A DNA stretch of 64,000 nt from Brachyhypopomus gauderio (Eukaryota; Chordata; Actinopteri; Gymnotiformes; Hypopomidae). The number at the start of each line of letters is the position of its first letter. The stretch's first letter is position 1. Below the pieces are notes generated by a model. It made no database searches. It was not told the origin of the DNA and worked only from the letters and a program-made list of their open reading frames with translations. Positions 1-15,613 of the stretch are shown piece by piece. Both the position numbers and the translations under genes were made by a program. The stretch covers positions 1 to 64,000 of the forward strand of contig NW_027507207.1 in assembly GCF_052324685.1 (NCBI RefSeq), in the 5' to 3' direction.

Positions 1-690
1 GTGTGAAGAGAGAGTGATGGAGAGAGAGAGAGAACTAGAGAGAGTGATGGAAGAGAGAGAGAGAACTAGAGAGAGTGATGGAGAGAGAGAGAGAACTAGA
101 GAGAGTGAAGGAGAGAGAGAGAACTAGAGAAAGTGAAGGAGAGAGAGAGAGAACTAGAGAGAGTGAAGGAGAGAGAGAACTAGAGAGAGTGATGGAGAGA
201 GAGAGACTAGTGAGAGTGAAGGAGAGAGAGAGAGAACTAGAGAATGATGGAGAGAGAGAGAGAACTAGAGAGAGTGAAGGAGAGAGAGAGAGAACTAGAG
301 AGAGTGATGGAGAGAGAGAGAGAACTAGAGAGAGTGATGGAGAGAGAGAGAGAACTAGAGAGTGAAGGAGAGAGAGAGAGCGTGATGGAGAGAGAGAACT
401 AAAGAGAGTGAAGGAGAGAGAGAACTAGAGTGAAGGAGAGAGAGTGAAGGAGAGAGAGTGAAGGAGAGAGAGTGAAGGAGAGAGAGAACTAGAGAGAGTG
501 AAGGAGAGAGAACTAGAGAGAGTGAAGGAGAGAGAGTGAAGGAGAGAGAGAACTAGAGAGAGAGAACTAGAGAGAGAGAACTAGAGAGAGTGAAGGAGAG
601 CGAGAACTAGAGAGAGTGAAGGAGAGCGAGAACTAGAGAGAGAGAAGGAGAGCGAGAACTAGAGAGAGTGAAGGAGAGAGAGAGGCAGAA
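1..690. repeat. GA-rich degenerate minisatellite
   Basis: Imperfect tandem units of about 20-30 bp, built from GAGAGA runs joined by AACTAGAGAGAGTGA or GTGATGG/GTGAAGG linkers, cover the left edge. The array lies in an rxra intron because the next exon downstream is an internal exon of that gene. It is purine-only over long stretches on the plus strand. A 96-codon open frame at 75-365 reads only Arg/Glu/Ser repeats and is not a gene. Confidence 0.9.
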
Positions 691-850
691 AAAGCAAACG
701 TGCAGGTGATGGGGGGTGGGGGGGGGGGGGTGACGAGGATGATGACGAGGATGAAGGTTCAGGCAGTGCACTCAAGTTTCCAAAACCTGGAACTGATAGA
801 AAACCAGAAACTCCCATGTTGCAACAAACAAAAGAACTGGTTGCAAATAA

Positions 851-950
851 CGCATCTTTATCCATGTCACATTAAAGTGTCACCAGTGGGTTTTTAATAA
901 CGCATCTTTATCCATGTCACATTAAAGTGTCACCAGTGGGTTTTTAATAC
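851..950. repeat. 50-bp tandem duplication in rxra intron
   Basis: Two adjacent 50-bp copies (851-900 and 901-950) are identical except near the last bases (TAATAA versus TAATAC). The unit begins CGCATCTTTATCCATGTCAC. Near-identity indicates a recent duplication. Confidence 0.9.
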
Positions 951-1081
951 ATGTCTACGCATTTCACAGGTGAAAAAATAGCAATGTTTTATAATCACAA
1001 TACAACATTATAATTATTATGCTGCATAAATGATATGTTTGCCAGAAGGCAAACAGGATTAAAGTGAGCCTTATGGGCCAG

Positions 1082-1089
1082 TGACGTCA
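1082..1089. promoter_or_regulatory. Palindromic CRE-like site
   Basis: TGACGTCA, the full palindromic cAMP-response element, lies in the rxra intron about 230 bp before an exon. A half-site-like TGATGTCAC follows at about 1099. Function is not established; an 8-bp palindrome can occur by chance. Confidence 0.25.
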
Positions 1090-1247
1090 CCTCGCTCTGA
1101 TGTCACCGTGGACATCAGCTGCAGGAGATCTTAGTCTGAGGACACGTGCTAAGCTACCTGTTCCCTGTGAAGTGGTTACTTTGAAAAGCTGGTTCCACCA
1201 AGCAGAGAGCTGTCCTGTTGGACGGAGGTACACGTTGGTCGATTGCT

Positions 1248-1250
<3 letters not shown>

Positions 1251-1309
<59 letters not shown>
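1251..1309. repeat. (TG)n microsatellite abutting an rxra splice acceptor
   Basis: About 29 TG dinucleotides end seven bases before the rxra exon at 1317. The acceptor reads CCTGCAG directly after the TG run, so the repeat occupies the place of the usual polypyrimidine tract. Confidence 0.92.
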
Positions 1310-1311
<2 letters not shown>

Positions 1312-1316
1312 TGCAG

Positions 1317-2186
1317 GGTGCTCACCGAGCTGGTGTCCAAGATGAGAGACATGCAGATGGACAAGAGTGAGCTGGGCTGCCTGCGGGCCATCGTGCTCTT
1401 CAATCCAGGTGAGCGCCGCGTTTCCTTAGCCCCGCCCCCCCTCCACCCCTCTTGCCCCGCCCCCTACGCCCAAACCGCCACCCAGTGGACAGACGAGACC
1501 TTATTTCTCATGGCTCCTGCTGGTTTCCTTATCTATTTCAAACCCAATGCAAGCGATGCGTGAAGACCATGCGTGTCCAAACAGGCTCTAGAGTGGACCG
1601 AGTCTCACACCTCCACGTTTTTCTGGCGTTCAGAACACACACCTAGCAGACATGACCTGGTGGGCCGGGCCTGGCTGGAGTAGTACAGTGGTGGGAGGTG
1701 TTCAGCTCCGCGTCTCACTTCCTCCTCAAGGTTAGGCTCGTGTTTGGAGACCGCACCACACCCGCTCTGCCCCACCTCCCCACACGACCACACACTTCCT
1801 TCCCTGGGGAAGAGGGCGGAGCCCCGGCCTTACGTGAATGAGTCTCCGGCGCCCCCTGGCTCACGGGCTTCTCCCCCCCTCCTGCGGGGCAGAGCTCGGG
1901 CAGCCCGCACCTCCACACCTCCGTGTGTGCTCTTTATCTGTTGGTTTATACACCCAAACGACCGCTCCCGTTCCCCCAATTAAGGGCTCTCCCCGAGGTC
2001 TCCACACAGCCTCATGGAGCAGGTCGTGCTGCAGAAGCTCTTACTCTCACTGACCCGCACACTGGGGCTTGTGGGTAACCAATGTTAATTGGTCACATTT
2101 TTGTTAAACAACCTGGTCTTGATGTGCGGGTGTCCTGCAGAGAGCATACATCACGTCCCGCTGTTTACTGTGGATGTTGTCACATA

Positions 2187-2241
<55 letters not shown>

Positions 2242-4893
2242 GCGTATATATACACAAAAGCACTTTTTTAACCTCTGTGCCGGAACAATCGGTGAATCAT
2301 GCGCTTCATTAAAGGAGCTTTCACGCTACATGGGTTTTCACCATGACACCATGATGTCAGGGCCATCTTCTCTCCTGATGTTCAGGATAACGGCAACTAG
2401 TTTGATGGAGCATCACATGGTTGGAGCTGGCGTAGCAGGATCAGTGTTTCTAGTCCCAGTCAGACTGCTGGGTCCCAGTTTAGTTTCTACTAAACCAATG
2501 AGAGAGTATAAATGAGGCCTGTTCTGGTCACTGATTGTTCTTAAATGTGCCACGTATATGTTGCATTTAGTTTACATGATCTAAATCAAGTGACATTAGA
2601 ATATTGTTTGGTTTTGATGTCATCTGGTATGTAAGACAATATTTACTTATTGCCTTCAGAGGACACACTGGCAGGTTAGGGTAAAATTTAAATGCAATGT
2701 CAATCTGATTAAAAGAAATTGGGCATATTCAGTGGTTAACATGGTTTTGTGTTTATTCATTGTAATCTCTTATCGAGTGATGTTTTCATCCACTGGTACA
2801 TTAACTATGTTGCAATTCATCACTCGTACTGCATAGAGGACGCAGCCTTTGAGGGTTCTGTTCATGAGAGACAGCACTCGTTAGCTGGACTAACCATGAC
2901 GTCCCCCTTCCAGACTCCAAAGGCCTGTCCAATCCAGGGGAGGTGGAGGCCCTGCGGGAGAAGGTGTACGCTTCACTGGAGGCCTACTGCAAGCAGAAAT
3001 ACCCCGAACAGCCTGGGAGGTACTGCACCACCCCCACCTGCACCACCACCCCCACCCATACCAACCCCCCCCTCCATGCATCTCCTCCACCCATACCAAC
3101 CCCCCCCCCCCCCCACGCGTCAGACCCACAAACGTCTGTCCCATCCACTACAAATCCCGAGAAACCTCCATCTCCCGTCATTCCCATCAGCCGGTGATGA
3201 AGTTGCCCTTCTACAACCAAAGTTGTGTGTTCATTTAAAGAGCTAGTTTACAATACCAAACAACGAACCACTGGCACAATAATTACAATGAACCTACTTA
3301 TTGTTCAAGAAGTCCATGATGGGTTTAGCACCACAGGCTGTGTTGAGACGGTGAGATACAATATGAAAGTAAATAATTCAGGGACTCAAATGTTTTAATC
3401 ATTAGTTCCACTCATGGAGGCCAAACCATGGTTTGAACAATGATTCCCCTCTAATTAAAGGCTTAAATGAAATAAATATGAGTCTAGCTCTTTCTCTAGA
3501 GTTGTCTTTAAGTGCATTGCTGTACTTCTTATTTCTAGAACCCGTTTTCAAATTGGTTTAGCAAAAAGTGTTTGAAAGTGTAATTGTGTGTTTGTATTGT
3601 GTGTAACTGTGTGTTTGTATTGTGTGTAACTGTGTGTTTGTATCGTGTGTAACTGTGTTTGTATCGTGTGTAACTGTGTGTTTGTATCGTGTGTAACTGT
3701 GTGTGTGTATTGTGTGTAACTGTGTGTTTGTATTGTGTGTAACTGTGTGTTTGTATTGTGTGTAACTGTGTTTGTATCGTGTGTAACTGTGTTTGTATCG
3801 TGTGTAACTGTGTTTTATTGTGTGTAACTGTGTTTGTATCGTGTGTAACTGTGTTTGTATCGTGTGTTACTGTGTGTTTGTATTGTGTGTAACTGTGTGT
3901 TTGTATCGTGTGTAACTGTGTGTTTGTATCGTGTGTAACTGTGTGTTTGTGTCGTGCGTTACTGTGTGTTTGTGTCGTGTGTAACTGTGTGTTTGTATCG
4001 TGTGTAACTGTGTGTTTGTATCATGTGTAACTGTGTGTTTGTATCGTGTGTAACTGTGTGTTTGTATCGTGTGTAACTGTGTTTGTATCGTGTGTAACTG
4101 TGTTTGTGTCGTGTGTTACTGTGTGTTTGTGTCGTGTGTAACTGTGTGTTTGTGTCGTGTGTAACTGTGTGTTTGTGTCGTGTGTAACTGTGTGTTTGTA
4201 TCGTGTGTAACTGTGTGTTTGTATTGTGTGTAACTGTGTGTTTGTGTTGTGTGTAACTGTGTTTGTATTGTGTGTAACTGTGTGTTTGTATTGTGTGTAA
4301 CTGTGTGTTTGTATCGTGTGTAACTGTGTGTTTGTATTGTGTGTAACTGTGTGTTTGTATCGTGTGTAACTGTGTGTTTGTATCGTGTGTAACTGTGTGT
4401 TTGTATCGTGTGTAACTGTGTGTTTGTATTGTGTGTAACTGTGTGTTTGTATCGTGTGTAACTGTGTGTTTGTATCGTGTGTAACTGTGTGTTTGTATCG
4501 TGTGTTACTGTGTGTTTGTATCGTGTGTAACTGTGTGTTTGTATTGTGTGTAACTGTGTGTTTGTATCGTGTGTAACTGTGTGTTTGTATCGTGTGTAAC
4601 TGTGTGTTTGTATCGTGTGTAACTGTGTGTTTGTGTTGTGTGTAACTGTGTGTTTGTATTGTGTGTAACTGTGTGTTTGTATTGTGTGTAACTGTGTTTG
4701 TGTTGTGTGTAACTGTGTGTTTGTGTTGTGTGTTGTGTGTAACAGGTTCGCTAAGCTGCTGCTGAGGTTACCTGCACTGCGCTCCATTGGTCTCAAGTGT
4801 CTGGAGCACTTGTTCTTCTTCAAACTCATCGGGGACACGCCCATCGACACCTTCCTCATGGAGATGCTGGAGGCACCCCATCAAATGACGTAA
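1317..4893 (+). CDS. rxra: Retinoid X receptor alpha, last three coding exons (5' partial)
   Basis: RXRs are ligand-activated nuclear receptors that bind 9-cis-retinoic-acid-like ligands and are the shared dimer partner of RAR, TR, VDR, PPAR and LXR in the nucleus. Exons are 1317-1408, 2914-3019 and 4746-4893, with stop TAA at 4891-4893; phases join correctly (AG|G, G|AC, AG|G). Together they encode about 114 C-terminal residues of the ligand-binding domain, corresponding roughly to human residues 349-462. Recognisable pieces are [61 protein letters not shown], and the AF-2 helix with [13 protein letters not shown]. The ending MLEAPHQMT is the RXR-alpha form; RXRB and RXRG end differently. 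The DNA-binding domain and first LBD helices lie left of the window. Whether this is the teleost a or b copy cannot be told. Both introns here contain large TG-type repeats. Confidence 0.96.
2190..2239. repeat. (CA)n microsatellite
   Basis: About 24 CA dinucleotides followed by CGCGCGTATATATACAC, in the rxra intron between the exons at 1317 and 2914. It produces several spurious Thr-His open frames. Confidence 0.92.
3579..4744. repeat. TG/TAAC minisatellite filling the last rxra intron
   Basis: About 50 units of 19-23 bp carry the core GTGTGTAACTGTG followed by TGTTTGTATCG/TATTG. Variants differ by a GTGT indel and C/T changes at the CG position. The array runs right up to the exon, and the last unit ends TGTGTGTAACAG, where AG is the splice acceptor of the terminal exon at 4746. 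The minus strand is open for 247 codons (4116-4859) purely because of the repeat. Confidence 0.93.
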
Positions 4894-5105
4894 TGACACC
4901 AGGCCCTCCTCTCGTCCTGGGAGATGGGGGCGGCCGATTGGCCCCTCCTCCCCAACCAGACCGATCGCGTGACGTTATTGGCCGGAGTGCAGAGGGGCCC
5001 GGCAAAGGGGCTCAGTGGGTCCCGCCCTCCATCGGAGTTTCAGAACACACTCGTGACGGTCTCTTGCTCCGTCTCCCACCATGTATAAAGACATACAGTA
5101 AATAA

Positions 5106-5112
<7 letters not shown>

Positions 5113-5143
<31 letters not shown>
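5113..5143. repeat. (TA)n microsatellite
   Basis: About 15 TA dinucleotides immediately after the first AATAAA downstream of the rxra stop. Confidence 0.9.
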
Positions 5144-6510
5144 CGAGTGAAAAAGACATGACGGCCAACACAACGTCAAGACAAGTGGACACGAGTGTAT
5201 TGAACCATGCACGTGTGTGGAATGTTTGAAGAGGAATGGAGACCCTTGGAGAGGAGGTGTGTGAGGTGCAGAGCATTGGGTGTGTGTTGACCACCAGCCT
5301 GGCGTGAACCTCAGGAAGGCACGGGTTTTCGGATCCGCCCCCCAGGGCCTCGAGAGCCCCGTCTGCAACCCGGCCAGGCGGCCTGGGCGTGCGGAGAGGG
5401 GTGGGCGGATGATTGTGACGATGACGATGACGATCTTTCGGATCGGCATACTGTTGTGCATTTCTTTACGGGCCCAGAGCCCGGCCCGAACCACAGCACC
5501 CGTCACTGCAGTGGGGATCTAGTTAGGATGGAGGGTTACGGATCCGACTGGCAGCGATACCAGGGTGTCGTTGAAAGCCCAGGTGGTTACTGACTCTGCA
5601 CAGGGGTTTTCAGAACCTGCTGCATGGGGAGATGGACCCTCCGCTGTGGCTGGAGGAACCGAGAGAGGTGCGGTCAGACCCTCTGCCTCCTCCTTCCACA
5701 CACACACACACACACAGTGTGGACACCAAAAACCTGTCCATCGCTGTGGTTCCGCCGGCCCGTTCCCGTAAAAACCCTTCACCGCATGACGGAGGACTCC
5801 AGGCTGCATGGTCGCTGAAGCAGGTGTGAGGTCCAGGGTCGCATCCATGGCAACGTCTCCCCCACTGACGACCCCTCGCCTGTTAACCTCAGAAATGGCA
5901 ATCAGGCTGTAGCTCGCAGCCAGTCAGAGCTTTGGAATGACACATCAGTTGTATACAATGTTACTGCCAGACTCAGTATTGGTGTTATGTTTTTGCAAAC
6001 AATGTGCAATTACCTCCCTTTCAAATCTTTATGCCACAAACTCCTCAGTCGACGGTCCCTGACCCCTCCTTGTCCTCGGGGAATCTCCAGACACTTAGCA
6101 GGGTGGTTACGGGAAAGGTTTTCTTTCTTAGCACTTAACCTCATATTTCAGACCCCTAGCAGTAGTCTGGGCCTCACCAACCAGCTTCAGCTAAGCTAAG
6201 CTAGTTAATGCAGATGCGTTTGGACTATGTTAAGGGAGGGGCCCAGGGACCAGTGAACATTTGCAACCTGCACTTCTCTGGGCAAACCAAGTGTCATTTT
6301 AAAAAAAGGATTTTTGTTTTTTTTTTTATTTCTTTTTGTGTGATTGTGTGTGAAATGTCTGTTTTTATTTTATCTGTTCCCATTTTCTTTGTTGTTCTGT
6401 TTTTCCTATACTGCTGCTGCTTTTACTATGCATCTAAGCATTCTTTCCAAAGAGCGGCCATGACGAGGTTGTGATCTTTCCAACTCCTGTACAGCACACC
6501 AAACCAGGCG

Positions 6511-6574
6511 GCCGCTGGAGGCCCTGGGGGGCCGCTGCAGGCCCTGGGGGGCCGCTGAAGGCCCTGGGGGGCCA
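6511..6574. repeat. Three-copy 20-bp GC-rich tandem repeat
   Basis: GCCGCTGGAGGCCCTGGGGG and two near-identical copies (GAG, CAG and AAG variants) at 6511-6530, 6531-6550 and 6551-6570, in the probable rxra 3' UTR. Each copy can self-pair through GGCC and GGGG/CCC segments. Confidence 0.9.
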
Positions 6575-6750
6575 CGCACCAGGCAGGTTACTACTGGAGG
6601 CCACTTTCCTTGGACGATGGGCTGTCGGCACCAGAGTTCGGTCGTCTGGTGATTTAATGCCAGGCCACGTACGCACAGGGAGATTTTGATGAGAGGCTTT
6701 AGTTCGAAAGGATGTGATCAGTGCAACAATGGGAGGTTGAGGTTATACGA

Positions 6751-6767
6751 GAGCACCCCCTAGTGGA
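6751..6767 (-). promoter_or_regulatory. CTCF-like core motif
   Basis: The minus strand reads CCACTAGGGGGTGCTC. It matches the CTCF core CCASYAGRKGGCRS except for T in place of C after the GGs. This is a sequence match only. Confidence 0.3.
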
Positions 6768-7379
6768 GGACAGGCAGCACTGCAGGATTACTTGAAGTAT
6801 TTAATCAGAAAAAAGTGGCACTTTTTATCATTTTTTTTCCTCATACATAGGATCTTAGATAATCAGCAATTGAAATGATTATTTGATCAATTAATATGAT
6901 TAATTGAACATGAATAGATATGAGGTCTGTTGCATTGCATTGAAATGGTGTTCAATATGAATAGAACTGATGAATATTTTGAGAACCTTTTAAATGGGTT
7001 AGTGTTGGATAAATTTTAATCAGTATTTAATCTGAAAAACATTAGGCAGATTGGTTGAAGTATTGTAGACTGGAGTCAGTGGACATCTGAACTAGCTTCA
7101 TCATGGCAGTTTTCTTCTTCATTTAGTAGACCATAGGACAGTTCAGACATGATGAAAGTGAGGTGCCCTCTTAGAGGAATAACCCACAGTGTCATTTCAC
7201 ATTCATTATAAGGTGTGGGTCATTTTTAAAACTTGATCAGGTCTTAAATAGAGGTGTGTCAGACCACAGGGATCTTCAAGCCATATACAGATTTGTAAAA
7301 CAAGGAACATGAAGAATTGCTCTCCTACAGGAAACATGGATCCTCAGAACTAAAGAATGACTGTATGGATAGCTAAATG

Positions 7380-7380
<1 letters not shown>

Positions 7381-7434
<54 letters not shown>
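7381..7434. repeat. (TA)n microsatellite
   Basis: An uninterrupted TA run of about 27 dinucleotides in the rxra-wdr5 spacer. Confidence 0.93.
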
Positions 7435-7436
<2 letters not shown>

Positions 7437-8120
7437 CTAAACTATTTCCTGTGTTGGCAGAGACAGTGCCAAGTGCTTTGCTCAAGCCTACTAAAACCAG
7501 GCCTAACTGCACTGTGTAATATTCCCATATGTTAGGAGGACTTTATAAATGCTGAAGCTTGTGTGTTCAGCTTTAATTACTTAGAGCAGAGGAACGAGCA
7601 GGATCCCAGCAGCTCTGAGCCTGAAGGCACGATCGCTCACCAGCTCCTCCACGTTTTCATCAGCATCCTTATGAGACCTTAACAACTGCAGCAGCCACGC
7701 CCGGATAAGGCAACGTGCTGTCTCCCAGGAAACCTTGGTCGCCAACCGCATTTAGACAAGACAGAAATGCTCTAAATGTTTGTTTTTCCCCCCATCAGAT
7801 AGCCTGCTTAGACCTTTTTGGTAAGATGTGGGCTGGTGATAATTTGTGAAATCCACGTTCACATCAGATTGATAAGGAAAGCAAAAAAAAAAAAAAAAGT
7901 CTAAAGTTTAGACCCGGACACAATCATTTCTTTAGCTACCAGGGAGAGTACATTTTAAATTGTTGATAGTTGTAGGGCACCTAAATAGTAAATAAATAAA
8001 AAGATCTATTTTTGTACAAATGTAATTTTATCCCTTGCTTATGTATCCATACTTTGCTTCTTTTGTCAGCTGTTCTATACATATAACTGTAAATGTTGAT
8101 TTGAAAGTGAGGAGGAAGAG

Positions 8121-8651
8121 GACAGATCTGTTTAATAGCTAGGTATGGTAATACAGGGGACACATCTCTTTAGTAGCTGGGTTTGGTAATACAGGGGACA
8201 GATCTCTTTAGTAGCTGGGCTTGGTAATACAGGGGACACATCTCTTTAGTAGCTGGGCTTGGTAATACAGGGGACACATCTCTTTAGTAGCTGGGTTTGG
8301 TAATACAGGGGACACATCTCTTTAGTAGCTGGGCTTGGTAATACAGGGGACACATCTCTTTAGTAGCTGGGTTTGGTAATACAGGGGACAGATCTCTTTA
8401 GTAGCTGGGTTTGGTAAGACAGGGGACAGATCTCTTTAGTAGCTGGGTTTGGTAAGACAGGGGACAGATCTCTTTAGTAGCTGGGTTTGGTAAGACAGAG
8501 GACAGATCTCTTTAGTAGCTGGGTTTGGTAAGACAGGGGACAGATCTCTTTAGTAGCTGGGTTTGGTAAGACAGGGGACAGATCTCTTTAGTAGCTGGGT
8601 TTGGTAAGACAGAGGACAGATCTCTTTAGTAGCTGGGCTTGGTAAAACAGG
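8121..8651. repeat. 38-bp minisatellite, about 14 copies
   Basis: Units contain ATCTCTTTAGTAGCTGGG followed by TTTGGTAATACAGGGGACA. The left half mostly carries GACACATC and TAATACAG, the right half GACAGATC and TAAGACAG, so variant types are clustered. It lies between the 3' ends of rxra and wdr5, and no function is apparent. Confidence 0.93.
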
Positions 8652-9167
8652 TCAGCGGTGACACCCTTGCAACTTTTGGCTGTACTTTGCTTCTTTGAGT
8701 CTCTTACCATGTCCATCACAGAGTGATGGCACCATCTCTGCATAATTTCATCTAGTTTTAAGGAATTGGAAGAGACATGTTATTTGCGTGTTTTTTGATG
8801 TTCTTTCATGAAAAAAGAAAATCATTAAAGTTTAAAAAACAAATTCTATTTTTTCCCTCTCAATTTCCATGTCTGCTACTGTAAGAGTTTTCATTTTCCC
8901 ACTGGCTTCCAAGTTTTTCCAATAAACGTTCGGGTCCTAACCCCTCTTGACCCAAAAATGGTAGAAACTCATAAGGAAATAAGTTAAGCCCTGAGGTTCA
9001 TAGAACACTTTGTTCCCTCTACACTGCTATGGCATATTTCAGTCAACTAAGACCATGGCTATCAGTACTTTCTGTTCATTAATCACGTTTGATCAGAATA
9101 TAGAGTAAAATTACAATAGGTCTTGTCGGCATGAATCCTATTTAAAAAATCAAGAAAACAAATGCAG

Positions 9168-9183
9168 TCGCCCTCTAGTGGCT
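9168..9183 (-). promoter_or_regulatory. CTCF-like motif inside a 13-bp inverted repeat
   Basis: The minus strand reads AGCCACTAGAGGGCGA, which contains CCACTAGAGGGCG, a full match to the CTCF core CCASYAGRKGGCR. It is flanked by perfect inverted arms ACAAATGCAGTCG (9158-9170) and CGACTGCATTTGT (9191-9203). It sits at the distal end of a SINE. Binding is inferred from sequence only. Confidence 0.4.
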
Positions 9184-9204
9184 CATATCGCGACTGCATT
9201 TGTA

Positions 9205-9508
9205 AAATGTAAATGTGCCGTATTTTGTCAGTTGTGATTTTTCACCGCAATCGAAATTTGTCCTCCGCTATTTGCCCATCTGCGCAGTTATAACACACAC
9301 ACACACACACACACTAGTGATTACTAGGGGGCTGTGATGCACACGTGCCCAGAGCGGTGGGCAGCCCTAGCCCAGCGACCGGGGAGCAGTTGGGGTTAGG
9401 TGCCTTGCTCAAGGACACCTCAGTCATGGCCTCAGGTCTGGGAATCGAACCCACGACCCTCCGGTCACAAGACCAGTTCCCTAACCACCAGACCCTGACT
9501 GCCTCCAA
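9205..9508 (-). mobile_element. tRNA-derived SINE, copy 1
   Basis: Read on the minus strand, the element starts near 9508 with GGTGGTTAGGGAACTGGTC. It carries a pol III B-box-like GTGGGTTCGATTCCC, then a body with CCATGACTGAGG and CTTGAGCAAGGCAC, a (TG)n stretch and a tail with CAGATGGG and GGAGGACAAATT. The same order of blocks recurs at about 14130-14430 on the opposite strand. The tRNA-like head classes it as a tRNA-derived SINE; I cannot name the family. Boundaries are approximate. It lies just beyond the wdr5 3' end. Confidence 0.82.
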
Positions 9509-9600
9509 GTTGCTATGTCCTATATGAAAACATTTACAGAATTGACCCCCACTGGTACAAAAACTTCAAATACATAAAAAATAAAATTAAAAAAAAATTA

Positions 9601-9606
9601 TTTATT
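9601..9606 (-). terminator. wdr5 poly(A) signal candidate
   Basis: AATAAA on the minus strand (TTTATT on plus), about 1.5 kb beyond the wdr5 stop and followed on the minus strand by T-rich sequence. It is the first canonical hexamer in a plausible place, and it would end wdr5 transcripts near 9580. Confidence 0.5.
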
Positions 9607-11131
9607 GAGTCACAGGTCAAGTCCAGAGTGACTAAATGCAATACAGATCACAATTGAATTTCTCATGCAGCCGTCCACACTGCAATGAAACTCGGGAGAA
9701 CACAGAGGAGTGAACAGGGCAGAGGAGGGGCCAGCCTTGGCTTCCATAACGCAGGAAAACAAAAGCTTTGTACACAACTACTGTACCAGCTATTAGACAC
9801 AGTAAGACCACAGGACAGAAAGAATGTTAAACAGAGAAGCTGCAAATATGTACAGAACACGAAGGTTTCAAAAACTTTCCACCTCTGCATTTGGTCACAC
9901 AGTATTGTGGCATATGTAACTATGCATTGCTGTCTAACTGAGGTTTGCAAGTAGGTTAAAAAAAATGTATCAAGCCCAAATGGAGTAGGTATATCTTCAT
10001 ATGCTGTTCAAATATATCCTGAAAAAACTTGAAAGTAGCTGCTGCCTTTGACATAATTCAATTTGCGTTTGTCTTAATGTCCCTGGAATTTGTCATGTCA
10101 GTCTTACCCGGTGGGCATATGCTTCTGAATGCTTCAGAAAGTGAGTGTTTCAACACTCGCTAGGGTTCATTAGTTTGAAATCACCCCCAACAAGCTGTAG
10201 TTGCACCTCACAACACTATCTAACTGCAGGATGGATATGGTGCCATTCCACAAAATGCAAAGGTGGTAAATGTCTCACATATAAATAAAACTGGGACACA
10301 AACTGTTCAACACTGTCCATCTTTGATTCTTGTTTCTGGGATGTTAGCTACAGTACAAAATTCTCCAAAATTAAGACAAACTGTAAGCCAATGTAACCAC
10401 CCCAAACAGCCTGTGTAACTACAGGATGCGGGGTGGGGGGGTCAGATTGAGCGCTGTACAGAAATCTTGTCAGTCATAATTGGCACCGTTCAACACAAAT
10501 CAGGTAACAATGACAATGTACTTCAACACATGAAGCACCTCACACTTGAGGCAAATCTTGTAACACATTCTGTCACTACTGGCATCTGACGCCTCGAGGC
10601 AGATGGTAACAGGGCGACACTCATCCAGCACCCCATCTTAAACTGGGAGCACTGGGTCTATAGTGGGACTAGTCATGATGGCTCCTACATGTGCACCATA
10701 GCTCACTTGTGGCTTATGCCAATTCATAACATTGACTCAAGAGTAGTGCCTTCTAATAAAGGTCACGAATAAGATTTGAGTGTTTGTTTAAAGCTGCCTC
10801 GATCTAAAAGGTCAAAGACTGCCAACACTCACTAAGGGTCTGAGGGTTTAATTGACAAAAGAGAAGCAAACATCCAGCTTGTGTTTGGGTAAGGCAGAGG
10901 CAGGGAGAAAAGGTGGAGACTGGGGGGAGGGGCCTCTCTGGGGGGAGGGGCCTCTGAGCCTGTGCTTTTACCAGCCCTTGTGCCAAGACTACACCAAGCC
11001 CGCCATAGATGGTATGGCCTAATCTTTTTGCTGACAGAAGTTCCCCCAAGACTCACAAGTACAAAATAAAAAAAAAAGAAGACAACCAAACAAAAAAAGT
11101 ACTAATAAAATAAGCTGAAGTGTGTGCGAGT
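9607..11131 (-). other. wdr5: wdr5 3' UTR
   Basis: About 1.5 kb of non-coding sequence follows the wdr5 stop (minus strand) up to the candidate poly(A) signal. I see no coding potential beyond short chance frames and no transposon. Length and end point are inferred from the hexamer and need transcript support. Confidence 0.55.

Positions 11132-15613
<4,482 letters not shown>

Larger units (their letters stand above)
4894..8930 (+). other. rxra 3' UTR and tail-to-tail spacer
   Basis: No coding sequence is recognised downstream of the rxra stop. Possible poly(A) signals are AATAAA at 5101-5106, ATTAAA at 8823-8828 and AATAAA at 8921-8926. RXRA genes usually have 3' UTRs of several kb, so a distal site is plausible but unproven. 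The stretch contains a TA run, a three-copy 20-bp GC-rich repeat, a second TA run and a 38-bp minisatellite. Between these it is unremarkable A/T-rich sequence. Confidence 0.55.

Noticed and set aside
75..365. Arg/Glu-rich 96-codon frame
   Set aside because: Purine-only GA minisatellite.
4116..4859. 247-codon minus-strand Thr/His/Gln frame
   Set aside because: Translation of the TG/TAAC minisatellite; it also runs antisense into the real rxra exon.
9205..9508. A tRNA gene suggested by the GGTTCGATTCC B box
   Set aside because: No cloverleaf arms around it; the same sequence with the same tail recurs at 14130-14430, so it is a SINE head.
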